From positions 624,647 to 688,646 of the forward strand of contig JAVSML010024243.1 in NCBI GenBank assembly GCA_038503035.1: a DNA stretch of 64,000 bases, in the 5' to 3' direction. Below the pieces are notes generated by a model. The model did no database searches and was not told where the DNA came from. It saw only the letters and a program-made list of their open reading frames with translations. Shown in pieces: positions 44,490 through 57,232 of this stretch (its first letter is position 1; every line of letters begins with the position of its first letter). The position numbers and the translations under genes were made by a program. Source of the DNA: Crocodylus rhombifer (taxonomy: Eukaryota > Chordata > Crocodylia > Crocodylidae).

Positions 44490-46610
44490 TCTTCTTTCCC
44501 AAAGTTCTAACTGTAGTGATCGAAGTTGTAATTTAAAGACACTTTGTTCCCCAACTAAGAAGACTACACAAGTTGGGAACTGGAAGATGGTCCCTGACCC
44601 AGGTTATCTGGTGTGAGAAACAGAAGAAAAGGTCTGTAATGATTACTTACTGTTCTACAACTAAAGTTTGTTTTGTTGCCATTGGTCTCATTCACATAGG
44701 CCTACATTTATTGAACACAGCGATCAGTATACAAATCCTATAGGGTCTCTATTTTAGAGTTTACGTCTCCAGAGGTATATGGTAAGTGAAACATGTAACA
44801 TAGGCCTTCCAAACCAATTACTTTTTACTTTAGCCAGCATAAAAAATAGACTCCAAACCCTTCTTCCCTCCACCCCTCAAACCCATCATAAAGCACCTAG
44901 GTACTATTTCTTGACTCAGTTTTGTCATTATTCTGAAGTGCTTTTATGGTGTAGGTCAGCGTTCTTTCAGGGTTCCAGCTTTCTTCTCCCTTACTTTATG
45001 GTTTCTCCTCTGCAACATGGTGTCTGTCCCTCTTACTTCCTACCAGATTCTTTTGACCATGGCTGATCCTCAGAAAAGTTCCTTCCCTTCCAGAAAGCCT
45101 TGATTTTTGTTCTTCTTTCCTTCCCCAAGCTTTCTTTGCCTTTGTGAGTTCTCCTCAGTTTTTAAATTCTAGCACTTCAAACACCTTGGTATTTCGCTTC
45201 TGGATAAATGGCATTCCTTTAGATCCTATCCTGCTCTAGAGAAATTACAGAAAGCTGGTTTCATGTAGAAAATACCCCTCCCTAATGCTGTTCCAAGATC
45301 TGTTCAAGTGTGAAGATCTTTAATGACCTATTCAATGCTAAATGCACTGATGCCAACTTCAGCCCACCTGCAGGACACAGTAAAGGCTGTCATTAGACAT
45401 GAGGTCCCAGCGAGACGATGAAATCAAGTTTCAATTCATACATTGCACATAAGAGAATCCCAAAATAATTATATGGGATATATGTGTATGACTTGATCTC
45501 ATGTACATGCATATTACACAGTAGTAGCCAATTAGTTTTTCCCTTTCATAAGGTAATTAGGACATTAAAGCTATTCAAAGCCCCCTGTGATAGGGTTATG
45601 CTTTCCAAAAGACTTAAGAGAGCTATTAATAGAAATATGTAGTTTCTTAACTTACCAAAAAGCATAGCTATCAGGGTCTAATGTCATCAACATCACAGAA
45701 AATGATCTGCTGTCTACTCTGACCAAGCCCTTTGGAGGTCTTCTAAAAGGGACTGTGTATTCTGTATGACAGTGTCTTAGAAATGCTAAGTTAATTTTAA
45801 GTTATTGAGTTGAGCCCTGGGCCAAGTTGCCAATAGATGGCTACAGTAGAACTTTAGTGCCTCTGCATTCACTGGAGTTCTTAATAAAATTTTGCAATAG
45901 CCACTGCAAGGACTATCTACTTGTGTCTCAATTATCTGTAATGGAAATAGAAGCCTCATAATTGTTTAGTTTGTCTGAAAAAACTTTGTGAAAAAATGCT
46001 AAAAGAATTTAAAAGAGAATGTAAATCTTGTGAGTGTCTTTGAGACACTCTATAGAGGGGGGAAAATCTATTTCACTGGTATGCAATTATATAGTACAGT
46101 TCAAAAATCCAATAAAAATGCCTAAAGTTCAGTTAAATGTTATAGGTTGTTATAGAAATTCTATATAATTTTATTATGTATTTATATACAGTCCTCTGAA
46201 TTCTGCAGGATTTTTCTATAAGAGAGCTAAACTAATTGTACCTTTATATTGTTTTCTTTCAGACTCTGTAGTACTGCTTTTTTCTGTTTAGCTCTATGCA
46301 CCTTTTGTTACTAACAGTACTGTATGCTATTTCTTTTTAAGTATGTCAAGTAGTTTGAGGTTTTGTACTGAGGCCACATCAAAGATGGCTGACACCTATA
46401 AGATTCTTTGGCAATCCACTAAAGAGGGCCCTCAAAGCTTTTATCACTGTAGCTGCTGAAACTTCAGTTTTTATAAGTATAATAAAATAAATACTTTTCT
46501 CACTTTCACCTCTTGTAGGATGTTCTTTTAGATGTGCACTCTGGCTCCAGATTTGTAATGATACTTAGCACAGAATCCTATTTTCCTCTTCCCATCGCAA
46601 GCATCCTAAT
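44490..46610. other. Unique DNA, no gene seen
   Basis: A 95-codon plus frame at 44779-45066 lies in CT-rich sequence without a recognisable motif. Nothing else stands out. Confidence 0.5.
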
Positions 46611-47548
46611 CATGGTCTAGGACACCAGTGTGCTATAGAAACATAGAGTGAAAAAAATGGTGCCTTCCCCAAAGAGCTTACAATCTAAGTATAAAACAAG
46701 AGATGACAGAAGAATACAAACACTTGGGGGAGTACAAGGAAACAATGGCACAACAGTGGTCAGTATACCAGGCAACAGTCTCAGCACATCAGCTGCCTGA
46801 TTGTTGTCATTTTCTGTTGGCATCATAGATGCATAAAAAGCTAATTTTAAAGAGGATTTTAAAGGAGATCAGTACATTACTTATGTGGACTTATGGAAAC
46901 GTGTGGGTCAGCAGGGGAAGAAGCTTCAAGATGTTTTCTTAAAAGAGTAATAAGACTGGCATAAACCACTTTAAGGGGAAATGAGTACCTTGATAGTGAA
47001 TGAGAGATGATAGATAGGGTTGAAATGGGCCATGAAGGCTCCTGAAAGTGAAGACAAGTAGTAAATGTCTGATGTGACAGAATAGAAGCAGCCAGTGGAG
47101 GAATGCAAAGAAAGATGACCTGTTTGAAGCACTGATGAAAAGATTAATATTAGCAGCAGCATCCTAAGGGTATACGAGTAGAGTAAGTTTGCATTTGTCA
47201 AGACCAAAAAGAAGGATGCTACAGTAATTAAGGCACAAAATGATGAGAGCCTGAGTGAGCATTTTAGATGTGTAGCTGGGTAGGAGAAGCCATATCTTAG
47301 AGATGTTATGCAGGAAGAATCAAAGATTTAGACGTAACCTGGATACGAGAACCTTGAGGGAGGATCAAATCAAAAATGCCACTTGGATTCAAGGCTTGAG
47401 TGAGAAGCAGAATTGTACTGTTGTGTGCAACAATCAAGAAAAGGAGATGGCAGGGAGGGCTTAGAAGCAGGGAAGGTTAAGAGCACAGTTTTAGCTAGTG
47501 TGAAACTGAGGACTAGACAGAGAGGCCAAATATTTAGTTTGCACAAAT

Positions 47549-48329
47549 GGATTAGGAATAGAGGTTTAAGTGACTGGAAACTGGTTTAAACCTGTAACAG
47601 AAAAGAAGTTCAGTGCACATAAACCAGTATCAAAATGACTGAAATTGGTTAAAGATAAACTTGGTTGAATGTAACATCAGACTTAACTGATTTAGGTCTA
47701 ACCGGTTTATGAAATGTCTGTTGAAACTTCTGTCCCAGACCCCTTCCTGGTTCTTGTGAAATCACAGTCCTCCAGCATCCCAGCATGTTTTGCAGCCCTG
47801 AGCTGGGCTGGGCTGGGTTGGTTGTGCTGTATGCTCCCAAGAGCACGGCTGGCCCTGCTTCTCTGCTCCCCAAGGCAAACCCCTGCTGGGGGCTCGGGGC
47901 TGGGGGCTGGGGTCAGGGAGGGGTGTTAAACTTCCTTCCCACCAAGTATGAAGCTGCCCTGCCTCACTTGCTTAGTGCTGACTGTGACTGTGGACTACAA
48001 ATCCCAGAGACACCTGGAAACAGGAAAAGGAAGTAATGAGCACCCCTGCAGAGTCCTGCTGCTGTGAGTCTGGACTGCAAATCTCAGAGACCTCAGAGGG
48101 TAGCAGGAAGAGGAAGTGAACACACAGCCTATGCTGGTTACATGCCAGAGAGCCATGCTGTAGTTCCCCGCAGCTTCTGGTTTAAGCCACTGCAGGCATG
48201 TGCTCAATTTCCTGAATCAAAAGTGAATGTCTGTTCATTTGCTTATTTGTCTGTTCAATCTTTGCAGCTTAGACTAATAAAAGACTGACTCAATTCAGCC
48301 TCAGACTTTTTGACTGTCTGTACTTAGCC
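47549..48329 (+). mobile_element. TA-MITE copy D, about 780 bp, nested in L2
   Basis: The left end is degraded (ATTAGGAATAGAGGTTTAAG), and the right end is GACTGTCTGTACTTAGCC. Internally it is colinear with copy B: AAACTGGTTTAAACCTGTAA, the CCCAGCATG block, GC-rich centre and two cassettes. No TA duplication is visible; TGG on both sides may be chance. L2 similarity stops and resumes at its edges. Confidence 0.75.
47991..48120 (+). promoter_or_regulatory. Paired ZNF143-like and ETS-like motifs in MITE copy D
   Basis: TGGACTACAAATCCCAGAGA (47991-48010) is followed by AAAAGGAAGTAATG. GGACTGCAAATCTCAGAG (48072-48089) is followed by GAAGAGGAAGTGAAC (about 48107-48121). Same order and spacing as in copy B. 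Confidence 0.42.
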
Positions 48330-48471
48330 TTGGAGGTAGATCTGTGAGTTGCCATCACAGAGATGGAGATTTAATTTGTGTTTGTGCAAAGCATTCCATA
48401 AATACAAAAAGCAGGGAAAGAAAAGAATAAGTCCTGTGGAACCTGTCCGCAGAGTGAGATCATCCCAAAGA

Positions 48472-49585
48472 CACATTGGGAGAGTCATTAAGAAACTGGG
48501 GGACTGTGGTGTCGATGCCCACACAGTCAACTGGCTGGAGGGCCGCACCCAGAGGGTAGTAGTGGATGGGTCCTTCTCAACCTGGAAGGACGTGGGCAGT
48601 GAGGTTCCACAGGGCTCGGTCCTCGGGCCCGCACTGTTCAACATCTTCATCAGCGATTTGGACGAGGGGGTAAAAAGCACCCTGTTCAAATTTGCTGATG
48701 ACACGAAGATGTGGGGGGATGTTGGCATGCTAGAAGGAAGCAATAGGCTACAACCAGACCTAGACAGGTTACAAGGGTGGGCGGATGTGACTAGGATGGG
48801 ATTCAACACAGACAAGTGCAAGGTGATGCACCTGGGGAGGAACAACCAGCACCATACCTACAGGCTAGGGAACTCCCTTCTTGTCAGCACAGAGGCGGAA
48901 AAGGATCTTGGAGTCATCATTGACTCCAAGATGAACATGGGCTGGCAGTGTGGGGAGGCAGTCAGGAAGGCCAACCGTACCTTGTCATCCATCCACAGAT
49001 GCATCTCGAGCAGGTCCAAAGAGGTGATCCTCCGCCTCTATGCAGCACTGGTCAGGCCGCAGTAGGAATACTGCGTCCAGTTCTGGGTGCTGCACTTCAA
49101 GAGGGATGTGGACAGCATGGAGAGGGTCCAGAGGAGGGCCACTCACATGATCAGGAGACAGCAGGGCAGGCCCTATGAGGAGAGGCTACGGGACCTGAAC
49201 CTGTTCAGCCTCCAAAAGAGAAGGCTGAGGGGGGATCTAGTGGCCTGTTACAAACTAGTGGGGGGGATCAGCAGGCACTGAGGAAGTCCCTGTTCCCCCA
49301 AGCACTACCAGGAGTGACCAGGAATAACGGTCACAAGCTGGTAGAGGGATGATTTAGGCTAGATATCAGGAGGCGCTACTTCATGGTCAGGGCGGCTAGG
49401 ATCTGGAACCAACTTCCAAGAGAAGTGGTGCTGGCTCCTACCCTGGGGGTTTTTAAGAGGAGGTTGGTTGAACATCTTGCTGGGGTGATTTGACCCCAGT
49501 ATTATTTCCTGCCACAGCAGGGGGTCAGACTAGATGATCTACTCAGGTCCCTTCTGACCCTAGAAACTATGAAGCTATGAGAAGT
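48472..49585 (+). mobile_element. CR1 LINE, 1.1 kb, nested in L2
   Basis: Similarity starts in the middle of RT with ATTAAGAAACTGGGGGAC and continues to a CR1 3' end with GGGGGTCAGACTAGATGATC and a short tail of AACTATGAAGCTATGA. It lies between the second and third L2 pieces, so it inserted into L2 after the L2 did. Confidence 0.92.
48480..49281 (+). pseudogene. CR1 RT remnant with single in-frame stop
   Basis: The frame is open to 49065. It holds KLGDCGVDAHTVNWLEGRTQ, VPQGSVLGPALFNIFISDLD, FKFADDTKMWG (catalytic FADDT intact), CKVMHLGR and DLGVIIDSKMNMGW. It ends at a TAG within LVRPQ-EYC, where related copies have Leu, so one base change explains the stop. The C-terminal [13 protein letters not shown] block follows at 49087-49281. 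Of all copies here this has the least damaged RT palm, but it lacks endonuclease and fingers. Confidence 0.9.
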
Positions 49586-50994
49586 AGAAAGAGAACTAAG
49601 GGGTAATGGAAGCCAAAGGGGGCAAGATTTCCCAAAGGAATGGTTGCTATTGGTAAAAGCAGCTGACACATCATCAAAGATGAGGATGGAGTACTGGTAG
49701 TAACTTTGATTAGGAAGAGAAGACACTAGAGATTTGGCAAGACTGGTTTCAGTGGCATGTCAGGACAAGAAAACCAGACTACAGGAAGTCGAGGATGGAA
49801 CTGGAGTAGGATGCCAAACTATGATTATAGACGGTATATTCAGTGAGCTTTATGATGGAAAGGCAGAAGGGAGATGGAGCAGTAATTCAAGAGGCAAATC
49901 AAATTAAGGGTGACATTTTTAAGATGAGAGAAACTGAAGCAGCTACAGATCAAACGAAGAATCAAGGGCAAGAATATATGCAGATGGGAAGGGAAAGGCT
50001 GAGAGATTATGAGGGCAGGAAGAGAAAGACAGGTAGGAAACTAACTCAAAGAAGGCTGATGGGGAAGTTTTAGGTGAGCTTTTATGAAAGACAGGAACTG
50101 GAGAGGGAATATAAAAAGGACATGGGTCTGTGATCTTTCTAGTGATAGACTAGGTGTTTCAGACAGTAAGGTAAGTTGAGGGGAAAAGAGGAGTGTGAGA
50201 TCAGGAATGGTAGCCTGAGAGGAATCAAGGCAGTCTAGATTCTTGTGGGAGGTTGAGAAACTGTTAATAGAGGAATAGATAGAATGTGTAAACTTATAAA
50301 ACAGTGGTGATAACAAAGATGGGGAAATGGACTTGGTAGAGGGAAGGAAGTAGGCAATAAGAGGAGTATGAATTCTATGATGCAGAGGAAATGTGGAAAG
50401 AACCTGGATAAGTAGCGGATAGGAGATATAGATGAGGGGAAAATGAGGCAAGAGCTGTTCTCTAATTTTTCTGTGGACTCCATGGTGAGAAAAGAAGACG
50501 GACATCTTTTGTTTCTACATTGGGATAAACCAAAGGCTTTTTAAAAATGTTTCATGGAAGAACAGAGACAAAGCCCTTGTCTATATTGGAAAAGCCAGCA
50601 CCCTAATGATTATTTTAAACATCTGCAGCATGTGAGACCACAAGTCAGGTTCTGATTCCAACTGAAGAATTTGAACTTTAGTCTTAGAAAATCACTGGTT
50701 AGCACTATAACTTATCTTTACCACAAGCTGTTGTACAAGAAGTACCTACAATTACTACCTAATTTCCATTTATTAGCAGAACTTTACCCATTTTCTCTAT
50801 AGTCAAGTTCCAAAGCTCCTGATAATGATATGTGGCTGTAAGGGACTCACCATAGTGAGTAGTTTCACCAGGTAAATGAAAGATAGGTAGAGTATATTGC
50901 CCATTAGGAGAACAGTAGATGACATGCAGCCCACATCAGTTAAAAACTAAGTCTCATTTATGTATCAGTCCAACTGAAGAGCAAGAACCACAAT

Positions 50995-51345
50995 GGGGTT
51001 AAGTCACTGAACTTGGAATCAAAAGATCTTAGCTTTGTCTACATTATAGCATTTTTTGCTAGGCACTAACCACATACTCCTAGGATTTATCAGGATTAAG
51101 TTGCAGCAGTCCCTGTTTATATGCCTGTAAAGCACCTCTGTAAGGATTTCACTCTGGTGTAATTATATCAGCATTTGACTTCTGTTCCCAGCTTTCCCAC
51201 AAGATCTGTATGCAATACTGGGCAAATCACTTTTGCAAGCTGGGATGGTAATATTTCCCTAACTTAAGGGCATGTTGTGAGAATGAATCCACTAATGTCT
51301 GTTACATGAGTAGAGGTATGATCATAACCATTGTAAAACCTATAT
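50995..51345 (+). repeat. MIR-type SINE split by an insertion
   Basis: GTCACTGAACTTGGAATCAA then AAGATCTTAG (about 51003-51032) is the SINE head. After about 140 bases it resumes at 51177 with TTCTGTTCCCAGCTTTCCCA, then ACTGGGCAAATCACTT, then GGGCATGTTGTGAGAATGAA and AATGTCTGTTACATGAG. The block between (51033-51176) starts GCTTTGTCTACATTATAGCA, like a DNA repeat start also seen near 50573. Order and content match tRNA-derived amniote SINEs. Confidence 0.6.
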
Positions 51346-51349
51346 AAAA

Positions 51350-54300
51350 GTAAAATGAACATGCATCTTATTGCTTAAAGATGGAGAATATTTGACGTTA
51401 TGTATACTTTTCTAGATGCATAGAAGATGCATACTGTCTCTGAAACACTCATGTCGATCAGAAGAGACAGAACCCAAAAAGCACCCAAGTGATTGATTTG
51501 TACTTATAAAAAGCATATGCATTTTTATTGTAAGAAGGAAGGAACAGACGACAAAACTCTTCTTAAACCAAAAGAAGGATTCACTTAAAATGCCATGGTT
51601 TAAAAATGGCACAAAGATTTCAACAATAAATTTAACAATAAAGGAAACTTTCAGCAGGAAAAGAAGTCTACACACTATTCAGTTAGTGTTAAAAAGAAAC
51701 CACATCTTATCTGAATAGCAGCCAATAACCATGAGCTTTAGCTCACTCTGCCCTTTGACAGAGTTAGTGTGGCTTTCTTCACTGTGTGTTCATTTTTCTT
51801 GGAGTAGATGGAGCGTTCATTTGATGTCCTGTGTATGATAAAGCAGTACGGATGGATTACCACCACTGTCTGTATCAGGAGATGCACTTTCTCTGTGTGA
51901 TAATGCAATTTAGGATGGGGTAGGACTCTGAAATTCTATTGAGAAAATACTGTTAATTGAGTAAAACGATAAAAGCCAAGAAATCCTAAAACAGTCTCTC
52001 TTCTCCTGGGAGATTGGGAAGAGGTCTATAGAATATTTTTGCCACTGTGGCATATTTGAGATGTGAGAAACATTAACAATGAGGAGGGCTTTAGGTCAGA
52101 ATCACTCTGCATCATAGATGGCATTATCTGCTGATTTAGCTGAGTTGAAAACTGCTGAAAAATAATCCTTTTTGTGCCCTTGTCAGTGGCTTTGGCCTAG
52201 AGTAATAGAAAATCAGCTTTACCTGAGTCAGATAATCATTACAAAATGAATTTTGTTCTTGACTCACGGAAGTAATTGAGGGAAAATATTTGAAAGAGTG
52301 ATGAATATTATTTAAAGTTAAAGCTTACTGAGATGTATAAAATACTAAGTGCTGCTGATAATTGAGTAACTCTATGCAACTGTAAATTAGCTTCTTGAAT
52401 TGAAAATAGATGATTACTGAAAGCACTTTTCCCCCCAGAAAACTTGCTGTTCTCCTTTTTCTTAGCATTCACAAGGGGCATTCAGTTAATCATACTGAGG
52501 TCTCTCCCTTAGTACTGCAGTAGCTGATTACCCAGCAGGAGGTGCAGTTCCAGCAGGGTAAGTCAGAATGGTGTTGGCTGTTCCCTGGGGAGGGACATCC
52601 TGTAAAAACACCAAGGTTGAGAACTGTCATATTCACAGCAGTAGGTGCATTTTCCTCAGAAATTAATGGAGCAAGCTGGGCAAAAATGTTTTTAAACTAC
52701 ATCTTCCCTAGAGTAAGATGCAAATTCAAAGCTCTTTTGAAGCATTGGAATGAAAGTTGAAGATAAGACTTTTTAGTTTTTTGACATTGATAATATAGGC
52801 ACCACTAACACTGCGAATGTTGAATTGAAATGGAAGATAAGTGGGGCAGATGTTATTCTAGCTGGTTCCAACTGCAGTCATAACTCTTTTCAGAGCCAGT
52901 TTATCAGGGGTGTTTTTAACATATGATTATTGCAAAATATCTGTCTGTCATAATTGTCTGGCTTCCCTGTTTTTATGGGCTGATCAGCAGTGCCAATTTT
53001 GACTGGAGATTTGGGCTTAAAAAATTTAGGAATGAGATGATTTAAAACAATTTCTGCATTTGGGATCCAATCCCAAAAGAGAAATATATGAATAAGGGGA
53101 AAAGCTTAAGATGCATTATATTTCTGTGTTCAGCTTTTGTGCAGTATGCACAGCATGCATCATGCAACAATTCTAGCAGCGTACAACCATCCTATGTTGC
53201 TATGTCTGTTGTGAGAGATGGAACACATAGGCTGTATTTAAAAAGAGATTTTCAAGCAAATTTGGTGCCCTGTGTCATATCCACTTGAATGAAAAGTTAA
53301 GATGGCTCTGTTTTATAATATAATGGTTTTACAGTATTTCCACTAATAGTGTACTTTAGATCTATTAGGATTTCCACTAGCAATATGTTTAGGGCTCCCA
53401 AAACAGCTGTCCCCCGTCTCTCTAGTCTTGACTCCATTTGTTACCTTTTTCATCTACTCTATTCTTTTCAAGCTTACTCTGACTCCTTTGCATAGACTCT
53501 TCTTTGCTTTCTAAACAACTTTCTAATCTAAATGTACTTTCTTGCATTATTTTGTCGGCTTGGCCTTCCCTTCTCAAATCCCCCAAGAGCACATATCTAA
53601 CAAACCTTCACTTGTATTCTGCCTTCTACAGTTTAAGAAAAAAATACAAGAAAACGTGCTGAAAAATGTGACTAGCAAGACTTCACTGAGTATTTTTATT
53701 GCTTCAGTTACTCAATAACTGCCTTATTACGGTACTCTGCAATTAGTAACAATATAATGACAAATCAGCAGCACAATTAGTGACCTTGTTAAGTCTTTTA
53801 ACCATATCTACAAATCAGCAACCTTTGTTAGAATATTACAAAAAATCATTATATTTATACAGTCATGCCTACAGAGACACATTTTCCTCTCAATGTTGTT
53901 TTTATACATACCAGCAACTGATCAGTCACATACGCAAAGCATTTGCTCCCTGGCTCTTGAGCTATTGTACCTTTTTAAAAGCACTTTTAATTTTTATTTA
54001 TGTTTGGTAAATATTATACATTTTCATATCGATGAGAAATACACAGTCTAATATTCATGGAATTCAAGTGCAGAATATCAGATGAAATATATGAAAGGTA
54101 GTGTCAATTAGACAGTGCCTAGCTCACCAAGCACTCTATAAAAAATAACAAAACAAAAAACTACAGTCATACCTCCTAAAATCAAGTGACAAAGCCTTCA
54201 TTGTCCTTTAATAGGACCCAGTTGCTAGTGAACATATGGGAAGCTGGCCTGCAGCTTATTAATATGATTTTTCTTCCTTAACTGTCTTAAATCTGCCAGG

Positions 54301-55860
54301 TTGCATGTTATATAATTATTTGAATGAATTAGATTTAAACCCCTCTCTACCCACAGTAGTTGCAGTCTTTTATAGATTTTCTTTCATAAAGATGTTAACC
54401 AAAGAGCTACCTAGCTTCTTTCTGGATATTTTACTATGTAAGCTTAGTATATGATTACAGCAACTCACTAAGGCTCACACTTTCTCAGCCCTGTGTGAAT
54501 TAACAATCTGAACTGAAACAAAGCAGCTAGAGATCTCACATAATCAGCTCATTCATGCGTTCACCCCAAATCAAAGCCAGGGAGGCAAAGGCACCCGTAA
54601 GCTCTAGGTATGGGATATTTTGTGGTGCAGGTTCAATCCAAATTCTATAGTTCATATGCATTTCTATTAACACCTTACAATTATTTCTGAATTTAACTCT
54701 GCATTTAAAGTCCATATTGGAATCCATGCTTGCATTAAATACGCACCTTTACAGTGATTCTTAAGATAACTAGCTCTTTCCAAAAATAACTCCTTAAAAT
54801 ATATTACAGTGTTTAAATTTAGATATTTGAGGCTCCCACTAGACAACATATTATTAAAACATCTGCCTTTCCATAAGCCATTCTGTTCTCTGCCATTCCA
54901 CATGTCCTTTTCTACTTCACCAGGCAAAATTGCCCAATCTAAATTTCAGCTCAAGTGTTTGATGGCTTTCACGCTGAGCTCAAACTGTTAGTGCTTCCCT
55001 GAGAGAATAGAATTGAAACAGGATTTAATCTAAAATAACAAAATAGAATAAAGGTTTTACATATAAATAAGTAATGCCCTGTATATTTTTATGCACATTT
55101 TTCTTTTCTAGATTTTCATGCAGCGAAGTTAAATGCTAAAATGCACAGATAACCCAGAGCTGACAGCAAAGATCACACTAATGTATCTGTTGCCGGCATG
55201 CCAAATTAATGCCTTTCTTTAAGTATATTTTCATCCAGATTTAAAGTAACTGCTGTTTCATTGCAAAATATGGTATTGCCATTGTTACCTTTATCTCAGA
55301 CTGTTCTTTTGTATAGTGATATTTTCATGTAACATGTTCAAAAGCCATTCTAAGTATTTTACATGATACTATCAGGAATGATGGATAATGTTTGTATCTG
55401 CTGACTTGCCACTGAAGGTTTAGATTTTTTTTTTTCTAGCACTGCACAGAATTCGCTTGAGTATAACAAAGCAAAATAATAACTTATCTGTGAGTAAGAT
55501 TTCAGTATTTAGTCGCAGGGACCTAAAAATAGAACTTTGGGCTTCTTCTGTTAATAAATATACAACTCGCTATGACTGCTGACTACAATCTTGTACTTGA
55601 CAAATGAAACATAATAGTGGCAGTCTGTTGCCACTTACATACCTATTTTTTCCCCATCCAGACAAACGGCCATCAATCATACTTTTTTTAGGCTTCAGTT
55701 TTGTGATGCATTCCTTTAATGAAGTTCACAAATGATTTAAAAATATATTGTTAGGAAGTTGCTTTGAATCCTAAACACAATAGGAGTTTTCTGATTAGTT
55801 ATTTCAAGAGAACTCACTATCAAGTTACTCAGTTTAATATTTTGCAATTTTAATTTCATG
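51350..55860. other. Unique AT-rich DNA, no gene seen
   Basis: No motif-bearing frame, RNA gene or clear repeat was found. AACACCAAGGTTGAGAACTG near 52607 recalls a hAT end, but no partner was identified. 53400-53640 is pyrimidine-rich. Confidence 0.5.
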
Positions 55861-55862
55861 TT

Positions 55863-56695
55863 ATTGCTATTAGGGGTGTGTGAAATGAATCGTATTCAAT
55901 ACAGATTCGGATTCGGCCTGAATCAGGGACAGAGATTCGATTCTTTGATTCAGATCACTGTCCCTGATTCAATATGGCTGAATCCTAATCTGAAGATTCA
56001 ATGCTAATTCAGAGAATCAGCGATTTGGCCATAGACACAGCTTTAAATGTTTTTTCTACATGCCTTGAGGTATCAGGAGCAGCTCATGAACACTGCAATG
56101 CTGGGGTGGATGGAGCATCCCATTGGAGCACAGGGGGGCGACCCCGTGTGCTTGGCGGTGAACCCCCAGAAGTACTTCCAGTCCACTTCCTGGTCCGCTG
56201 GGGAGTGCACTGGGGGGGCTCCCCTGCCCCACTCCCCCTGCTTGGCAGTTGGCCATGGGGGGAACCCAGGTGCCCCTCCAAGCCCCAGGGGGCACCAGTC
56301 ACCAAGCAAAGGAGGGTGCAGGGGGGCCCTATGCACTCCCCACCAGACCTGGAAGTGGACCGGAACTGCTTCTGGTCTGCTTCTGGGTCTGCTGCCAAGC
56401 TTGCTAGGGAGCTCCCCACGCTCCTGTTAGATGCTCCATCCACCCCACCATCTCAGCATTCATGAGTTGCCTGGTACCTTGAGTTATGTAGAAAAAACAT
56501 TTAAAGCTGTGTCTATGTTCAAATTGCCAAATCTTTCTGAAGCTCTCCAGATTGATTCGGAGGGCTTCAGTTTGATTTGGAGAAATGAAAGGGTCTCCTG
56601 GTTTGATTCGGATTCAGAGATTCAGCCACTGAATTGAGTCAGATCTCTGCCAAATCAAATCAGGGACTGAAGCTTCATAGAGCCCTAATTGCTAT
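55863..56695. mobile_element. hAT-type palindromic element, 817 bp, perfect 8-bp duplication
   Basis: The element spans 55871-56687. It starts TAGGGGTGTGTGAAAT and ends ATAGAGCCCTA, inverted termini. ATTGCTAT flanks it exactly (55863-55870, 56688-56695). Nearly the whole element is an inverted repeat: AGCTTTAAATGTTTTTTCTA (from 56039) pairs with TAGAAAAAACATTTAAAGCT (near 56489-56508), and GGTGGATGGAGCATCC pairs with GATGCTCCATCCACCCC, with a further CCACTTCC / GGAAGTGG pair in the centre. The outer parts contain repeated GATTCGGATTCGG-type motifs. Seven overlapping frames of 68-154 codons on both strands come from the palindrome and are not genes. Confidence 0.93.
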
Positions 56696-57232
56696 GTATT
56701 ATACACCCTTGGAATATCTGGGACAGTCCCATTCTGTCTATGACATGTTCACCCATCAGATATTTGTAGATTGTTGTTGTTTTGTGTAAATTATTGGCAG
56801 CATCAGTCTTTTGCGCTACAGCAGCTTGTGGTGATTTACATTTTAGTTTTGGTTTTGGTTTCATAACGTGCGTTGTGACTGTGGTTAGTGAAGGACTGGA
56901 ATTGGGAAATTGTAGGACTGCCCATGTATGTAAAGGACAAAACTTGATGGTCCAGTGGACATTTCCAGTCCAATCTTCCTATGACTTCATGATGATAGCC
57001 ATATTAATAAAACATAGAAAGATAATGTTTCTCCAAGATTTATGCATTTTTTCCTCCTAATTCATCCAGGCATGCAAACATATGGATAACTTTAAGAGAG
57101 GGGAAAATCCCAGCTTACTTTGTGATCTGGTGGCTTCATATATGAAGAGCCAAACTGCATTGGTCTTATTAGCAACCATGTTGTACTACAAATCTAAACT
57201 ATTATGCAAGCAATTAATTTATCACACATTTA

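Larger units (their letters stand above)
46617..50500 (-). mobile_element. L2-type LINE, decayed, interrupted twice
   Basis: Minus-strand L2 similarity appears in three pieces: about 46617-47548, 48330-48471 and 49590-50500. The 3' part has the antisense AAGAGCTTACAATCTAA block (46674-46690). Near 47290-47310 the minus strand reads LHNISK, with ILCLNYCSILL upstream at about 47215-47255, the L2 RT C-terminal region. The middle piece matches the region before the PQG box. The third piece covers the palm and fingers, with purine-rich plus-strand sequence such as AGATTTGGCAAGACTGG. All frames are broken; the 154-codon minus frame at 50041-50505 lies in this relic. Confidence 0.7.

Noticed and set aside
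50041..50505. A 154-codon minus frame rich in Leu, Ser and Pro
   Set aside because: It lies in the L2 relic, does not keep RT motifs, and appears open by composition.
55990..56640. Seven overlapping open frames up to 154 codons near 56.0-56.6 kb
   Set aside because: They lie in the inverted arms and GC-rich centre of a hAT-type palindrome, occur on both strands, and have no domain. The open length follows from composition and symmetry.
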